Below, piece by piece: positions 32,472 to 44,895 of a stretch of 64,000 bases of DNA. Source of the stretch: Globodera rostochiensis. Taxonomy: Eukaryota; Nematoda; Chromadorea; Rhabditida; Heteroderidae. Below the pieces are notes generated by a model. The model did not search any database. It was not told the origin of the DNA and worked only from the letters and a program-made list of their open reading frames with translations. Numbering within the stretch: position 1 is the stretch's first letter; each line of letters starts with the position of its first letter. The stretch is from contig JAEVLN010000007.1 in the NCBI GenBank assembly GCA_018350325.1, forward strand, positions 525,109 to 589,108. The letters run 5' to 3'. The position numbers were made by a program, and so were the translations under genes.

Positions 32472-33474
32472 TTTATTTGCTTGCATATTTATTCATCTTT
32501 CTTTCTCCTTTCGGGCATTTATTTGTTTCTTTCCAAATTGAATTTTTTTCCTATTAAAAAACTCGCTCATTTTGTTCAAAAACAAATTTTTTTATTAATT
32601 AACTAGGAAGAGCATTTTTGTTTAGTTTCAGAAAGCTCAAAATAAAATTTTGGGATTGCGACTTTTTAGTGGCAATAAATGTCATTTGGTGTTTATGCGC
32701 TGTTATTGCTTTTGACGTTTCGGATATAAATCTGTAGAAATAATGCGATTTAAACCCGTGATTCTATCAAGGGCAAGTGGAACTTTAACCGTTTTTATTT
32801 AGTTAAATATTGAAAAATGGCTTAAAGTTTATTAATGACTTATCTGAAATTAATTGCTTCACTGAAATCGGAAAATCGATTTACCCAAATCACGTTACAG
32901 TAGCCCCAATAGACGGTCAGTGTCATGTGTTTGCATCCGCCCCATGGCATTACTTTTAATTGAAATGACGTCATCTTTAGATTCTACGGCATGCAAATAA
33001 AGTTTTTATTATTTTATTTGACATTAAAAATCAGAAGCCTTAAAGAATGCGCACACTCTCCAGCATCATTTCCTTTTTTAAATTAATTATATTATTATAT
33101 ACTTATAAGATTGGCCAAAAAAAGAAACACTACCAGCCACAAAAAATTTACAAAAAAATTTGTCTCAAAAAATTCCTGTTTGACAACAATGTACAATAAT
33201 TAAATTAATTGTTCATAAAGAAATCACTGTCTTTTTTATCATTTCAAAAAGTTGTTATAAAAAACCATTTAAATTTAACCAAAACAGACCTTAGTCCGAG
33301 TCATAAGACGCAGATTTCCTTAAAAACAATTTAAATGAATTAATTCAATTTATATAATATTGGCCACATATAAATAAAAAACAAAAACACCCACCACTTA
33401 AGCTTCCAACCATCAGGCGGCCCGTTTTTAGTCCCCATACTCTGTAGCGGCTTTGTCGGCTTTTCTTTCTTCGA
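32472..33474. other. Intergenic; MQFF 3' flank
   Basis: No gene. The MQFF tail is recognisable at about 32960-33010 (TGACGTCA at 32967), with the terminal acceptor changed from GCAG to GCATG. Confidence 0.55.
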
Positions 33475-33561
33475 TTAATCATTCTTTCCAAAACAATTGC
33501 CGCCGGAACACAAGGCCACAGCCAAAATGAGAAGAACAAAGAATTGGATAAAAAATTGCAT
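33475..33561 (-). pseudogene. MQFF copy 5, prematurely stopped (28 aa)
   Basis: The signal peptide MQFFIQFFVLLILAVALCSG is intact. The mature part is only GNCFGKND before TAA. After the stop the same frame stays open (EKPTKPLQSMGTKNGPP) up to the usual donor position, so a nonsense change is the simplest explanation. A very short secreted peptide cannot be excluded. The terminal-exon acceptor is also damaged. Confidence 0.6.
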
Positions 33562-33857
33562 TTTTCCTAAAATATTTTCAATTTTTGAGGTTTTGACTTT
33601 TTCGAATTAATAAAATTTATAATTATTTAAAATGGCAAAATATGGTTAAACTAATGAATAAATATATTCAGAAAACAATGGCGCCAATGATTTAATTAAT
33701 GGAGGGATTCGAATTGTGTTAATGTGAAAATATTACTGCGCCAAATTGTTTTCTTTTTGGCAAATTTGAATAAAATTTTTATTGAATTTGACCGTTAAAA
33801 TGAAAACTTATATGGACTAATTGCATTTTTTGTGCCGATTTCGTGGGATTTTGGAAC
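33562..33857. other. MQFF upstream flank running into the MANLS module
   Basis: Conserved flank words (AATTAATGGAGGGATTCGAATT) and nothing coding. Confidence 0.5.
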
Positions 33858-33953
33858 CTATTTCGCGATTGGTGCCACCAGGCAGAAATCGCTATTCAGC
33901 ACACAGACAATTGCGAAGCCGGAGAACATAAGCCGAGTTGAAAGATTCGCCAT
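33858..33953 (-). CDS. MANLS secreted peptide, copy b (31 aa)
   Basis: The protein is identical to copy a at 25322 (MANLSTRLMFSGFAIVCVLN then SDFCLVAPIAK). The only base difference seen in the ORF is synonymous (TGT/TGC). The upstream TATTTAAGG box and GGCATATGCCA palindrome are retained. Preservation of the protein among otherwise drifting repeats is the argument for function. Confidence 0.45.
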   Translation of the reverse strand: MANLSTRLMFSGFAIVCVLNSDFCLVAPIAK

Positions 33954-34734
33954 TTTGTTTTAAGTCCTGTTGAATTTGTGAATGGGTGGAATTGGTTGAT
34001 GGCATATGCCGATTATGAGGGCCTTAAATACCATTTAATGTGAACAGAAAGCCCCCGAAAAAAAGAATGGCACAATTCAACGTGGAATGCCACCGGCAAA
34101 GACAACTCCTAAAGTTTTGAAAACAGCGAATTTGTTAGCAAATGTTGTTGGCGATTATCAACAAAATAATGCAGTTCGACTTAATAAACAAATTAATTAT
34201 TTTTAAAATTAATACAATGACATATTATTTTTCATAACAAATCATAAGAATCTTGGTCCGAAACCCCAAAAATCCCAAACGATTTAAAATCCGAAATTTC
34301 CGAAAACCCAAAAATCCCGAAATTTCCGAAATCCGAAACCCTAAATTTTTTCAAGGAAATTTTTGTATTTCTAATAAAAAAAGTGCATATTATTAGTGCT
34401 TCACTCCAATATGCATAATTATTATATATCATTCAACTCCTCTCGTCAAGCTGATTACGAATCAGCAAATTTTGAGTCGCTCTTGACTCTCTAAGCAAGT
34501 TATAGCCCACTCAAAGTTGACAAAACCATAGGGGGGACTCTTTTAGTCAAAATGTTAAAATATTTTATATCTAAAAATTGTTTGAAAATATGTTCTTGAT
34601 GCACTTGTTACGAAAAAAAATTTGGGTCACGTTGGGGTAAATTTTAGATAATTTTTTTAGAATTAAACATTTTGTTAAGAAAATTGGTCAGCAATAAAGG
34701 TTAAAGCTTTTTGAGAACTTTGCTTTAGATCTGG

Positions 34735-34810
34735 GGGGAGGGGGTCGGCGGTGCCGATAGGCGCCGCACGGTAAAAATTTCTAAACATTTTAACGAATCT
34801 TGTTAAGAAA
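34735..34810 (+). repeat. Dispersed GC-rich repeat with G-rich lead
   Basis: GGGGGTCGGCGGTGCCGATA follows a GGGGGGAG stretch. The usual tail is partly diverged. Confidence 0.75.
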
Positions 34811-34861
34811 ATTGGCTTTTCTGCATTTTAGGCACTAATTTGTAAAGTAATTTACGATCAC

Positions 34862-35465
34862 ACAACTTCTCAACTCAAAGTTCGACAAGCTCTAAGATTG
34901 CATCATAAAAATGAGAAAAACATGGAGAATTTTTTAAAAATAAGAAAGGAATCACTAGCTTTAAAAAGATTGTAAGTTTAAACGGTAATAGTGAAGTTGG
35001 TCGCCCCCAGCTCATCACTTTTTTTAACAAAATAATTTTTTTTTCAAAATCGGGAAAAAGGTGTTTTTCTAGGGGTATTCGAGATCGAGGAATCCGAATC
35101 TGACCTTCGTTTTACCCGATTCTAAATCGAAAACCCGAATTCGAATATTTAAACAATTCAATTTTTTCAAAGTCACTTTATTTAACTATCTTGTTCGGGG
35201 TTCGGAATCGGCCGAAACAGAAGACAGATATGGATTCTACGGCACCGAATACCCTTAGAAAAACACCTTTTTCCCGATTTTGAAAAAAAACTTATTTAAA
35301 AAAAAAGGGCCGAGCTGGGGGTGACCATCGCCACTAATACCGTTAAATTTATAACATTTTTAAAACTTTGGATTCATACTTATTTTTCTAAAATTATCCC
35401 TGTTTTTCTCAATTTTTTGATGCAAAAATCTTAGAGCTTGTCGAACTTTGAGCTGAGATATGATT
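34862..35465. repeat. Imperfect long inverted repeat (foldback element)
   Basis: The outer arm CTCAAAGTTCGACAAGCTCT (about 34877) returns reversed at about 35430. The inner arm TCGGGAAAAAGGTGTTTTTC (about 35050) returns reversed at about 35262. The arms are roughly 200 bp and imperfect, and the centre carries CGAATTC/GGTTCGGAATCGG sequence. No ORF. Confidence 0.75.
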
Positions 35466-37125
35466 TTTAAAGTCCCTGCACAGTGTTTTTCAAGAAAACA
35501 TGCAATAATTTCAATTGCATTTTTCGACCCTTCACTGTGTGGGCGGGGAAAAAAAGCCGAAAATTTACAAAAGTAAATCGAGGGTGCTCTACACGATAGG
35601 CATGGTTTGAAAGTGATCTGAGTGGTCGCAGTAAGGGATGTTCCCCTCGTGAGAAAGAGATAACTCCTAATAAATCATTTCTAATAAGTTTATATCTAAG
35701 CCTTTTTTAATTAGGTATGTAAATAACTAGTGGAGATCAAACCTCTAAAATATGGCAAAATTATGGCAAGTGTGGAAATATGGCAAATTTCCAAAATTAT
35801 GGCATTTGCCATAAAAATAGGGCATTTTGACCGCCCTGCGCTAATGCTCTCGGAAAATTGCTCTCCGCGCAAAAAAAGAGGAAAATTGCTATCGAAATGT
35901 GTTGCCTATTTTTCATATAAAACGATTTTTTTTAACTTTAGCATATAGTTATATAATATGAGTTCCTACCATTTATGAAATTAGGGTTTTTTTTCTTAGA
36001 AAAATATACTCCAGTAACGATTTTTTCGTTTTCAAAAATAACTTAAAAAATTGATTTTTTTTTTCAGGCAAAAATTACCCCCTGAGGAAAAATCGAATTT
36101 TTCTGGACCAAAAATTACTTTAGATAAATGGGGCTTGACAACATTTTAAGAAAAAAATCCATTTTTTTTATCAAACCCCCTTGCCACTAAAAGTCAGCCA
36201 AAAAGTTTGTTTTGTACTTTAAATAATGAAAAAAACATAGCCTTTAGATTTAATTGTAATTATTTTGTTGTTAAACATGCTTAATATTTTTTTCTGACTA
36301 ATTTAAAAAAACTAACATATTTTACGGACGATTTTGGAGATAATAATTCAGGCGCATAAAGTGCACATTTTTAAATTTTATTTCTGTCATATCCGGGGAA
36401 GGAAATATGGACATGTGCTATAGGGCAAAAATTTAAAGGCTGAAATTAGAAATATATTCACATTAAAACAATTCGAATTGAATTCCTCCATTAATTAAAT
36501 CATATGGCGCCATTGTTTGAGAATATACATTAATTTAAATAGCATTTAAATAATTCATAAATTTTATTAATTCGAAAAAGTCAAACCCCAAAAATTGACA
36601 ACAATTATAGCAAAAGTCAATGCCAAAAAGGAAAAATCCAAATGTGAGAAAATGTCAAAAAAGTAAATACCAATGGGGAAAAAATGCCAAGTGGAAAAAT
36701 GCCAAAAAGAAAAATGCCAAATGGGATAAAAGCCAATGCCAAAAAGGAAAATGCGCCAAAGTAGAAAATGATCAAAAGCAGAAATAAAATTAATATTATT
36801 AGAATTGTCATTTTAAATCGTCGAATTAATAAAATTGGGCAGACATCATCTTAACGGAGATCCGAAAACCCCAACATTTTGTCACTTTGAGGGGGTCGTG
36901 CTCAGCTCGATGAGAGAAATTAATGGGCATCAAAAGGCAAAAAATATAATATATTTGTCAATTAAAATTATCCCGTCCTCGCGAAACTCCCATTAAAAAT
37001 TGAAATAATTAGCCTTAAGAAAACAGACAATAAATTTATGCAACAAAATAATTCATGTGAAAAGCAAAGTTTTCGAACAGACAAAAAGATCAGAACACAA
37101 TGCCTTTACCAAACTGACGTCATCT

Positions 37126-37801
37126 TTAGTGTTCTACGACCTGCAAATACTTTTTTAAATTAAATTATTTTTTATTTAACATTCAGAATCAGGAAAACCT
37201 TATCACAAACGCACCATTCTCCAGCATTAATTAAAATTACAAAAAATTTTAATTAAATAAATTATATTACTTATAAGATTTCCGTAAAAATACAAACCAC
37301 CAATGAAATTTGCAACAAAAAAATATCACTCAAAATTCCTGTTTTGCCAACTTTAAATTACGCATAAATAAATCAACGCATTTTTTTTATCATTATTAAA
37401 CGTGTTAAAATTTTACCAAAACAGACCTCATTTGTCAGTACTTTTTACGCGTAATTATCGTTTCTCCTTAATTTAAATGCAATTACATGAAATTATTACA
37501 ATAGTTTATTCATTATATTAAACATTAACCACAAAAAAGACAAATACTAACTACCAATTTAACTTGATGTTATATATATATATATATTTTAAATTTAACA
37601 AAACAAAACCGTTTTTGTTTTTGCTTCTCACTTCTACAGGACGTCCTTTAGCATTTCCTTTAATTCATTATATGTGATATTAGGTCACAAAAAGATAAAC
37701 CAACCACTACGGCGTGGTTCTCCTCTGCCATCACCGCCACAGCCGGAACACAAAGCCACCGCCAAAATGAGAAGAACAAAGAATTGGATAAAAAATTGCA
37801 T
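37126..37801 (-). CDS. MQFF-family secreted peptide, copy 6 (44 aa)
   Basis: Exons 37708-37801 (phase 1), 37632-37657 (phase 0) and 37126-37140. The signal peptide MQFFIQFFVLLILAVALCSG is followed by CGGDGRGEPRR, RNAKGRPVE and VVEH. This is the same three-exon layout as copy 3, with a four-codon terminal exon followed by AGATGACGTCA. The exon 2 donor is GTGAGA. The mature peptide is arginine- and glycine-rich. Exon 2 is only 26 nt, so the model needs transcript support. Confidence 0.52.
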
Positions 37802-40618
37802 TTTTTTCTTTTAACGGTTTCGAATTTTTATGAATTATTTAAATTGCAAAAAGATATTTAAATTATAAATGAACAAACAAAAGCATATGATTTAACCAAT
37901 AGAGATATACAATTCGAATTGTTTTAATGTGAAAATATTTGCCAATTTCAGCCCTTAAATGGGAATATTTCTGCCCTTTAGCACATGTCCATATTTCCTC
38001 AGGCATTTGACAAGAAATAAAATTGAAACAAAGAAAATGTGCACTAATTCATGCGCTAAAGATTTGACTGACAATCCAAAATCGTAAAATCCATTAATGT
38101 ATATATTATTATACGTTTATGTTTTAAACAAAATTGTATTATAATGTACAGTCTGAAGAATTTTCTTTTTTCAAATGTATAAACAAAAACATTATTTCTT
38201 TTTTTTTGTGTCGATTTTGTGGGTTTTTGGTTAAGCAGAATTGAAGCATTGACCATTTGAGTTAATTTAATTTGTGAAATGGAATTGGTTGATGGCATAT
38301 GCCGTTTCGGTCTTAAATACTTAGTGTCAAGAGAAAGCTCCAAAAAATGGATGGCAAATCGACGAGGAATGTGCCAGCTTTTCAAACTCACCGGATATGT
38401 TTCTTCCACAAATTTTATAACGTTAATTTAAATATTATTATACGATGGTGTTTTTGCTTAAACATTTCCGACACGGCATCGACATCCACAACTTTACGTT
38501 GGGAATAAAAAAATTGAACCAAAATCGCCAAACATTGATTATTTTTATGACAATCCAAAATCGTAAAATCCATAATGTAAATATTCATGTTTTAAATATA
38601 ATGCACAGCCATTTTTAATTTAGCTTTTAGTGCCATATTTGTAAATGCCTATTTTGGCACTTTTGACCTTAAGTTCCTATTTGGCATTTTTAGTATTTGC
38701 CATTTTTTTTAAATTTTCCTAAGAAAAATGTTAAAAATCGAAAAATGCCCCCCACCCCCTCCATAAAAATCTCTTTTTTTATTTAAAAAAAATTTTTCTC
38801 TTAAAATTGATTTATTCTTTGAAAAACTGCAGCTAAAAGTGCGGGTCGAGAATCCCGCACTTTTCCCGAGGGAATCCCGTTCCTGCCCATCTCTACTTAC
38901 TACCCATATTTATTATTTGATCAAAATTCACAATTCCAAAAGCATTTTATTGTTACAAAAATTACATTTTGGTTCAAAAAATAATAAAAATTGAATTATA
39001 TAAATAATTTTCGAAAATTTTATGTTGAAAAATAGTACCCCCCCCCCCCCCCCCCCCCTCTATTTGAAACCCTCCCTCTAATTGTAAACCCTCGAGGGGG
39101 GGGGGGGGTGAACAATAGAACCCCGGGGTTACTAATTGAGGAAATACGGTATTCAAAAATAATGGCGCCAATGATTTTAATGGATGATTATTTTGAAACG
39201 AAAGTTGGCGTACACAAATTTCATTAGCCCTATTTATTCATCATTAACTTTAAGCTGGGTTATGCATTTTTTTTTTTTTATAATTTTCTGATTTTGCTGA
39301 GCAAAAATAGGCAATTTTCAAAAAAATTGTTGAAGACTTCAATAAATTTCTATTTTTTACCAGGGGTTTAGCATTTAGCAGAAAAATTGTTGGATAACTC
39401 ATAGAAATCGAATAGTTTTTTTTTTTTCAATAATAAAATTTTTGGCCACAATTGGCTATAACTTATTTGATCCAATCGCTTAGCTTTGCCTTTTAAGCTT
39501 CTACCCATTGCATGCTTTCGTGATATCAAAAATGTTTGATTTGGTTAGCTTTGAAAGAAGTTATAACAAAAAAACTTTTGAAAAGGGTTGTGTTGTTCAT
39601 ACCAAAAGATTACTTTTTTTAGGTAACCAACTATTTTTAAAATCTTTCAATAACAGCTTAAAATATAAAAAACAACCCTCTTTGGAGCCCCATTTGCCTT
39701 TTTTAGGAATCGGGTCGTTTCGTAAAAAAGGCGAGCGTGGGCGTTTCGTAAAAAAGGCAAATGAGCCGCTTTTTAAAAGTTTTTTGTTATAACTTCTTTC
39801 AGAGCTAACCAAATCAATTAGTATAATTCGAAAGCTTAGGAGGAGGAGAAGCTATTAGCAAGCAAAAGCTAAGCTATTGGCCAAATCTTAAAAAAGCTAT
39901 GGCCAGAAAACGCTCTTTTGGTCACAACTTTTTTTAGAATTGTCCTATAGCTTAGCTTTTTTCGAATGATATCAAAAATTGCTTGATTTGGTTAGCTTTA
40001 AAAAAAGTTATAACAAAAAAACTTTTAAAAAGCGCCCCATTTGCCTTTTTTACGAAACGACCTAGCACCGTTTCAGAAGACCTAGTTTCCCTCCCCCCTC
40101 CTCCACTCCGCCCCCGAAACCACTGGGTGTTTTAAACTATATTTAATATTAAATGCCTAAATTATTTATATAAATTTAACTTTTTGCTAAAATGAAAATT
40201 CAAATAATAATTTGATAGTTCAATATTTGCAAAATTGTGCTTTTTTTTGTTGCAAATGGCGTACAAATATTACATATATTTTACTGTGTTAACTATACTG
40301 CGCATAGAAGACCGCCTGTGGGTTTATTTAATTGATAAAAATATATTGCTTTATGAAAAACAGCCAACAAATTTGTGTAACAAATAATTCATGTGAAAAA
40401 GAACGGACAAAAACTTTTTAAAAATATAAAAAGAAATTGAAAATTCGAACAAAATGCCTTCATCAAAATGACGTCATCTGTTAGTCTCCACGGTTCTATT
40501 TGCGTGACCCTTCTTTAAACAAAATAAATGCATATTAATTTAAATCGTCAAGGCTATGTTTTTTTTCATTAATTTTAATTTAAACAAAACAAACTTTTTC
40601 CAGTTGGGAGACCATCAT
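37802..40618. other. Gene-free repeat region
   Basis: This holds MQFF flank (37810-38050) and a MANLS-type promoter module (38280-38330) whose ORF (MVNASILLNQKPTKST, about 38262 downward) has lost the signal peptide. C and G runs lie at about 39039-39058 and 39094-39110, and a foldback element at 39536-40065. MQFF tail lies at 40360-40500. Confidence 0.55.
39536..40065. repeat. Foldback element with three related arms
   Basis: GTTAGCTTTGAAAGAAGTTA then AACAAAAAAACTTTTGAAAA at about 39544 returns reversed at about 39770-39812 and again directly at about 39990-40030. The segment between is open on both strands by chance. An adjacent word AGGAGGAGAAGCTATTAGCA (39840) recurs at about 63527. Confidence 0.7.
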
Positions 40619-40839
40619 TTAGAAGGCCTCTCTGATGTATGGTTTTTCCTCCAGCGTTCCTTTAATTACAATTCGAATTATTTAATTCATTATTATATAA
40701 ATTGGCCACAAAAAGAAAAAGGCAACAAACCACCAGCAGCAGGCGGTCGCTTTGGTGCTTTCTTTCCAAAACAATTACCGCCGGAACACAAAGCAACAGC
40801 CAAAATGAGAAGAACAAAGAATTGGATAAAAAATTGCAT
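40619..40839 (-). CDS. MQFF-family secreted peptide, copy 7 (48 aa)
   Basis: Exon 1 40734-40839 (35 codons plus one base) and exon 2 40619-40659. The signal peptide MQFFIQFFVLLILAVALCSG is followed by GNCFGKKAPKRPPAA and, through a phase-1 joint, GTLEEKPYIREAF. The donor is GTGGTTTG and the acceptor AATTAAAG. The GNCFGK stretch is shared with copy 5. The mature part has one cysteine. Unused terminal-exon sequence with TGACGTCA remains at 40470. Confidence 0.62.
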
Positions 40840-42842
40840 TTTTCCTAAAATATTTTCAATTTTTGAGGTTTCGACTTTTTCGAATTAATAAAATTTATAA
40901 TTATTTAAAATGGCAAAATATGGTTAAACTAATATATTCAGAAAACAATGGCGCCAATGATTTAATTAATGGAGGAATTCAAATTGTTTTAATCTGAAAA
41001 TATTACTGCTCCAAATTGATTTTTTTTGGCAAATTTGAATAACATTTTTTTGAATTTGACCTTAAAAATTGAAATTTTTATGGGCTAATTCAGTGTTTGA
41101 ATTGGTTGAAGCAGATTTGAAGGATTGCCATTTTGTTTAATTCCTGTTGAATTTGTGATTGGGTGGAATTGGTTGATGGCATATGCCGATTATGAGGGCC
41201 TTAAATACCATTTAATGTGAACAGAAAGCCCCCGAAAAAAAAGAATGGCACAATTCAACGTGGAATGCCACCGGCAAAGACAACTCCTAAAGTTTTGAAA
41301 ACAGCGAATTTGAAATGGTGTGGGCGATTATCAACAAAATAATGCAGTTCGACTTAATAAACAAATTAATTATTTTTAAAATTAATACAATGACATATTA
41401 TTTTTCATAACAAATCATAAGAATCTTGGAAATATTTTAACCATAAACTTTTTTTTTTTTTAATTGTGTCATATATTTATAAACATCAGACAATTTTAAC
41501 ATTTTTAATTAAAAATAATAATTTGAACAATTAAATAATGAAAATTTAAATTAAAAATAGGTGACCATCGAGGAGGCCGAATCTGATCAGCAGACGACTG
41601 ATCAAACTGTTGACTTTCTATCGCGTCACTAATCAAGAAATTTGACTTTAGAAAATAGCCTATTTTGTATTTTTGTTTGTTTAAGCAGAATTGAAGGATT
41701 GGCCATTAGTGTCAACAGAAAGCCCCAAAAAATGAATGGCAAATCGACGTGAAATGTGCCATCTTTTCAAACAACACCGGATTAACCGTAACATAAACCT
41801 CAAATCTGGGGATTATTCACGAGCTATTTTCATTTATCGTACTTATAGTTGTCCAAAACGGAATTTTGAGTGAAATTATATTCGTTTTGCAAATTTAATT
41901 GGTGCTTAATATTTTGGTTTCTTTCTTTGCAGCCAATTAAGTATATAAAATCAATGAAACGAAATTTGTATTTGTTATTGTTATTATTTCATGTGAATTT
42001 CATTAATTATTAGATTATAAAAATTCATTATTTTAAATATTAAAATATTATTTTTTCATATGTCAATAACAGTTAAACAAACAACCGTTGTCGAATTGAT
42101 TGAATGAAATTTTTAACGATTCTTATAAGTAAACTGGAGCAGGACAGAATGGACGAAGAAAGAGATGAAGATGGCTTCATTGATGTCATCGGATGATTGG
42201 TAATAAATTATCACGAATTTTTGTTGAAAAAATGGGTAATAAATGATTAAAATAGATGGGAAGCTTTCAGCGAAATTCACCGAAAATCGAAATATCGTTT
42301 CGTGCCGAACATTAATCGGCACCGCCGACCTCAAGGGCGGAGCCAGGATTTCTATTCGAGGGTCGCAATCCAAAAGTCAATTCTTATGGGTGATTTTTTT
42401 AAAAAATCAGAATTGTTGCAGACTTCTATATTTTGTTTGTTTAAATAATGGTTTGGCTTTAAATTTTATAATATATTTGTCAAAAAGTGCCGCACAGAAG
42501 ATACCAACCCCGTTCCCGTTCCCATAAATTTTATTTGACCGAGCTCTAGTTCGAGCAGACTGAATTTATTAATTTGAAATAAATTTTTGGCATAATGTTT
42601 AATACAATTATTAATTTTCTCAATAAACTCCCATTAAAATTCTATCATTAGGGGTGTATTTTTTTCGTTTTTACAACCGAACACGGAAAACCGGTATCCC
42701 CGGGTTTCGGCTTTTCAATCAAAAACCAAAAATCCGGACGTTAAAAAATCGGTAAATAAACTCCAAAAATAAAAAATAAAAAGAAATACAAATAAATCAT
42801 TCGGATATAATCATATCTCCGCCATCATTCGATTCGTCCATT
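40840..42842. other. Gene-free repeat region
   Basis: MQFF flank, then two MANLS-type modules (about 41100-41310 and 41690-41780). Their ORFs (MAILQICFNQFKH; MANPSILLKQTKIQ) are different from the 31-mer and weak. A nearly exact duplicate of 33980-34230 lies at about 41170-41430. A short open plus segment MDEERDEDGFIDVIG (42151) is not callable. Confidence 0.5.
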
Positions 42843-44895
42843 TTATGGGGCATAATGTTCCTTCAAATTTTGAAGCATTTTCACAAAAGTTGTTGCCAAA
42901 GGTCGAATTGCAACGGCTTTTTTGTACTTTTCTTCAGCAATTCTTTTGGGATTGTTTTTCAAAAATTTAATATCTTTTTCCAATTGTTTTGTATTTATCT
43001 CTTTTTTTGCTTTCTCCAAATTAGCCTTTTCTTCCGGAATTGTCACTTCCGCCAGTGTTTTTATTTGATCAAATAATGTTACCAAATTAAACTCTTTCCC
43101 TATCAAAGCATCAATTATGCTTATTCGCTCTCGATTTGTTTCCAATGTAAAATGTTCAATTTTACGAAACATTTCCGATGCATTCTTTTTCACATATGAT
43201 TCTCCGGAAAGCGGAATGATTCCATAGATGCTCAACCCACAACCGTCGAACCAAACAGACAACAAATCTCTCGCTCTGTCATGAACATCTTAAAATTGTT
43301 TAATTTTATGTTTCGGGCATTGTTTACACTACTTACCCTTCCGTTGGTTGAACTCAAAATTTATTGCCAGTTCATAGTGTATATTATTTAAAAATATAAT
43401 TTTTGCTTCTTCATTATCACTAAAAATGTAAATGTAAATTTTCAAATTTTGCTTTTAGTCAAATTAACAAAAATAAATTTACAATTTTTTGCAGCTTTCC
43501 TCGATATCGTTTTGAACATATTTTCGAATTGCTTTGTCTTGCGAATCCAAGTGCAATCCCGGGTCAATCCCTTTATCACTCATCATTTTCATGAGGCTTT
43601 CCGAAATATTTTGGAAAATTATTGCATTGGCACATTTTTTGTTTTTGTCATAATTGTCATATTCCCAATTAAAGCGAAATACCCAATGTATTTGAGCTAA
43701 CAAATTCACAAAAATTTGCAGTATTTTCCCGCTCGGAATTCTTATTGGAGCGTACCCCCAATTGAATGCTACTCTTAGAAGATTTGTTGACTCGTAAATT
43801 GAGAATTTTTGATCATTTAATTGCTTCAGAATTTTGTAATTTTCTAAAGATTTAATTTTGAAAAATTTATTTTTATTTTTTATTTAACAAAAAATCAAAT
43901 TATTTTACCTCGAGAGAGTTTAAAAGCCCGTTCTTTGCTGTATTCACTTTTGTATATGTCGTATTTTTCTTTGTATATTGCAACTCCAAAAATGGGGTTT
44001 TTACTTTCTTCGGTTTTCATTTTAATTATTTCAATCCAATAATCAAAAATGCTAAAAAAGAAAATTTAATTAAAATGCTTAAAATAATATAAAATTATTT
44101 TTTTTTACTAAAATCCTTAAATTACCTTAATTTTGATTCTGGAAAGCATTTCGGCACGGCAAGAAATGTTTGAATTTTGTCCTGTGGATTTTCTTGTCTT
44201 GCTTTAAGCGTTCCGTCACTATTTTTTCCGTGTACGAGCGCCTCCAGTCTTGCCGCAAAAGAAAATAATAAATTGAATAATTTTTCGTCCGAATAAAATT
44301 TCTCAGAGTCGACACTTCCCGCCGATGGTATTTGATCAGATTCCGATGGTATTTGATCATCCGATGGTATTTGATCAGATCCCGATGGTATTTGATCAGA
44401 ACCCGATGGTATTTGATCAGATTTTTTTGGCACAAAAAGTGCGTTTAGCAAATTTAGCACCTTTTTATTCGGAATAAATTTTTTGCTCAAAACCGTTGAG
44501 AGAGCGTATTTTTCATTGCCCGAAGATTTCACAGAAAGTACTTTTAGCATATTTAGCATATCTTCGTCCAAAATCGTTTTGATAACCATTTTAAAATCAG
44601 GTTTTTCGGATTTTTTACACTCAAATTCGCCATTTTCATTTTTTGTGACTATTTCAAGAGTTGCAAATCGGTGCAATCCTTTCAAAAATGAGTTGACGCC
44701 ATTCAAGTCGAGTTCTAACGCTTTCTCAGCGTCATTAAATTCTCCGCCAAAATGTTCACCAATCGTCGTCATCAAATCGAAGAATTTGTCATTTTCATTC
44801 CGCTTAATTAAAATTAAATTTCATTTAATTTTTTTCATAATTACCTGGGCTTCCAAGTTGGCTGATGAAAGGATCAGAATGAAGAGAATGGCCAT
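42843..44895 (-). CDS. Secreted multi-exon protein X1 (586 aa), unrecognised family
   Basis: Six exons (minus): 44845-44895, 44126-44802, 43909-44051, 43483-43843, 43337-43419, 42843-43288; 1761 nt with all phases joining. Exon 1 is precisely a signal peptide (MAILFILILSSANLEAQ). Exon 2 carries five SDQIP pentapeptides separated by S/G residues at about residues 145-177. Later exons are rich in helices and aromatic residues (FRFNWEYDNYDKNKKC). Exon 5, FDNEEAKIIFLNNIHYELAI, and exon 6, IYGIIPLSGESY, resemble motifs in the large gene X2 (SSEEAKFAAETFYKIPLS). No known domain was recognised. Secretion is inferred. The SDQIP block looks like a linker. The tandem-family relationship with X2, about 9 kb away on the same strand, suggests local duplication. 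Confidence 0.72.

Larger units (their letters stand above)
33954..37125. other. Gene-free repeat region
   Basis: About 34235-34350 is a degenerate CCCGAAATTTCCGAAA tandem. The dispersed GC-rich repeat lies at 34735-34810, a roughly 600-bp inverted repeat at 34862-35465, and an ATATGGCAAATTT-rich patch at about 35745-35830. MQFF upstream flank, inverted, lies at about 36400-36590, a GCCAAAAAGGAAAAATG array at about 36615-36760, and MQFF 3' flank from about 36940. No ORF with coding character was found. Confidence 0.55.

Noticed and set aside
36617..36811. Hydrophobic 64-codon minus ORF (and 19563-19819 on plus)
   Set aside because: It is produced by a degenerate GGCATTTTTCC tandem repeat that translates to FGIF/LAFS-like strings.
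39508..39812. 94- and 71-codon ORFs on opposite strands
   Set aside because: Both are open because of the inverted repeat, and their proteins mirror the foldback arms.
42113..42527. Short ORFs downstream of X1
   Set aside because: No ATG-linked signal, no splice continuity and no known motif; probably chance in moderately GC DNA.
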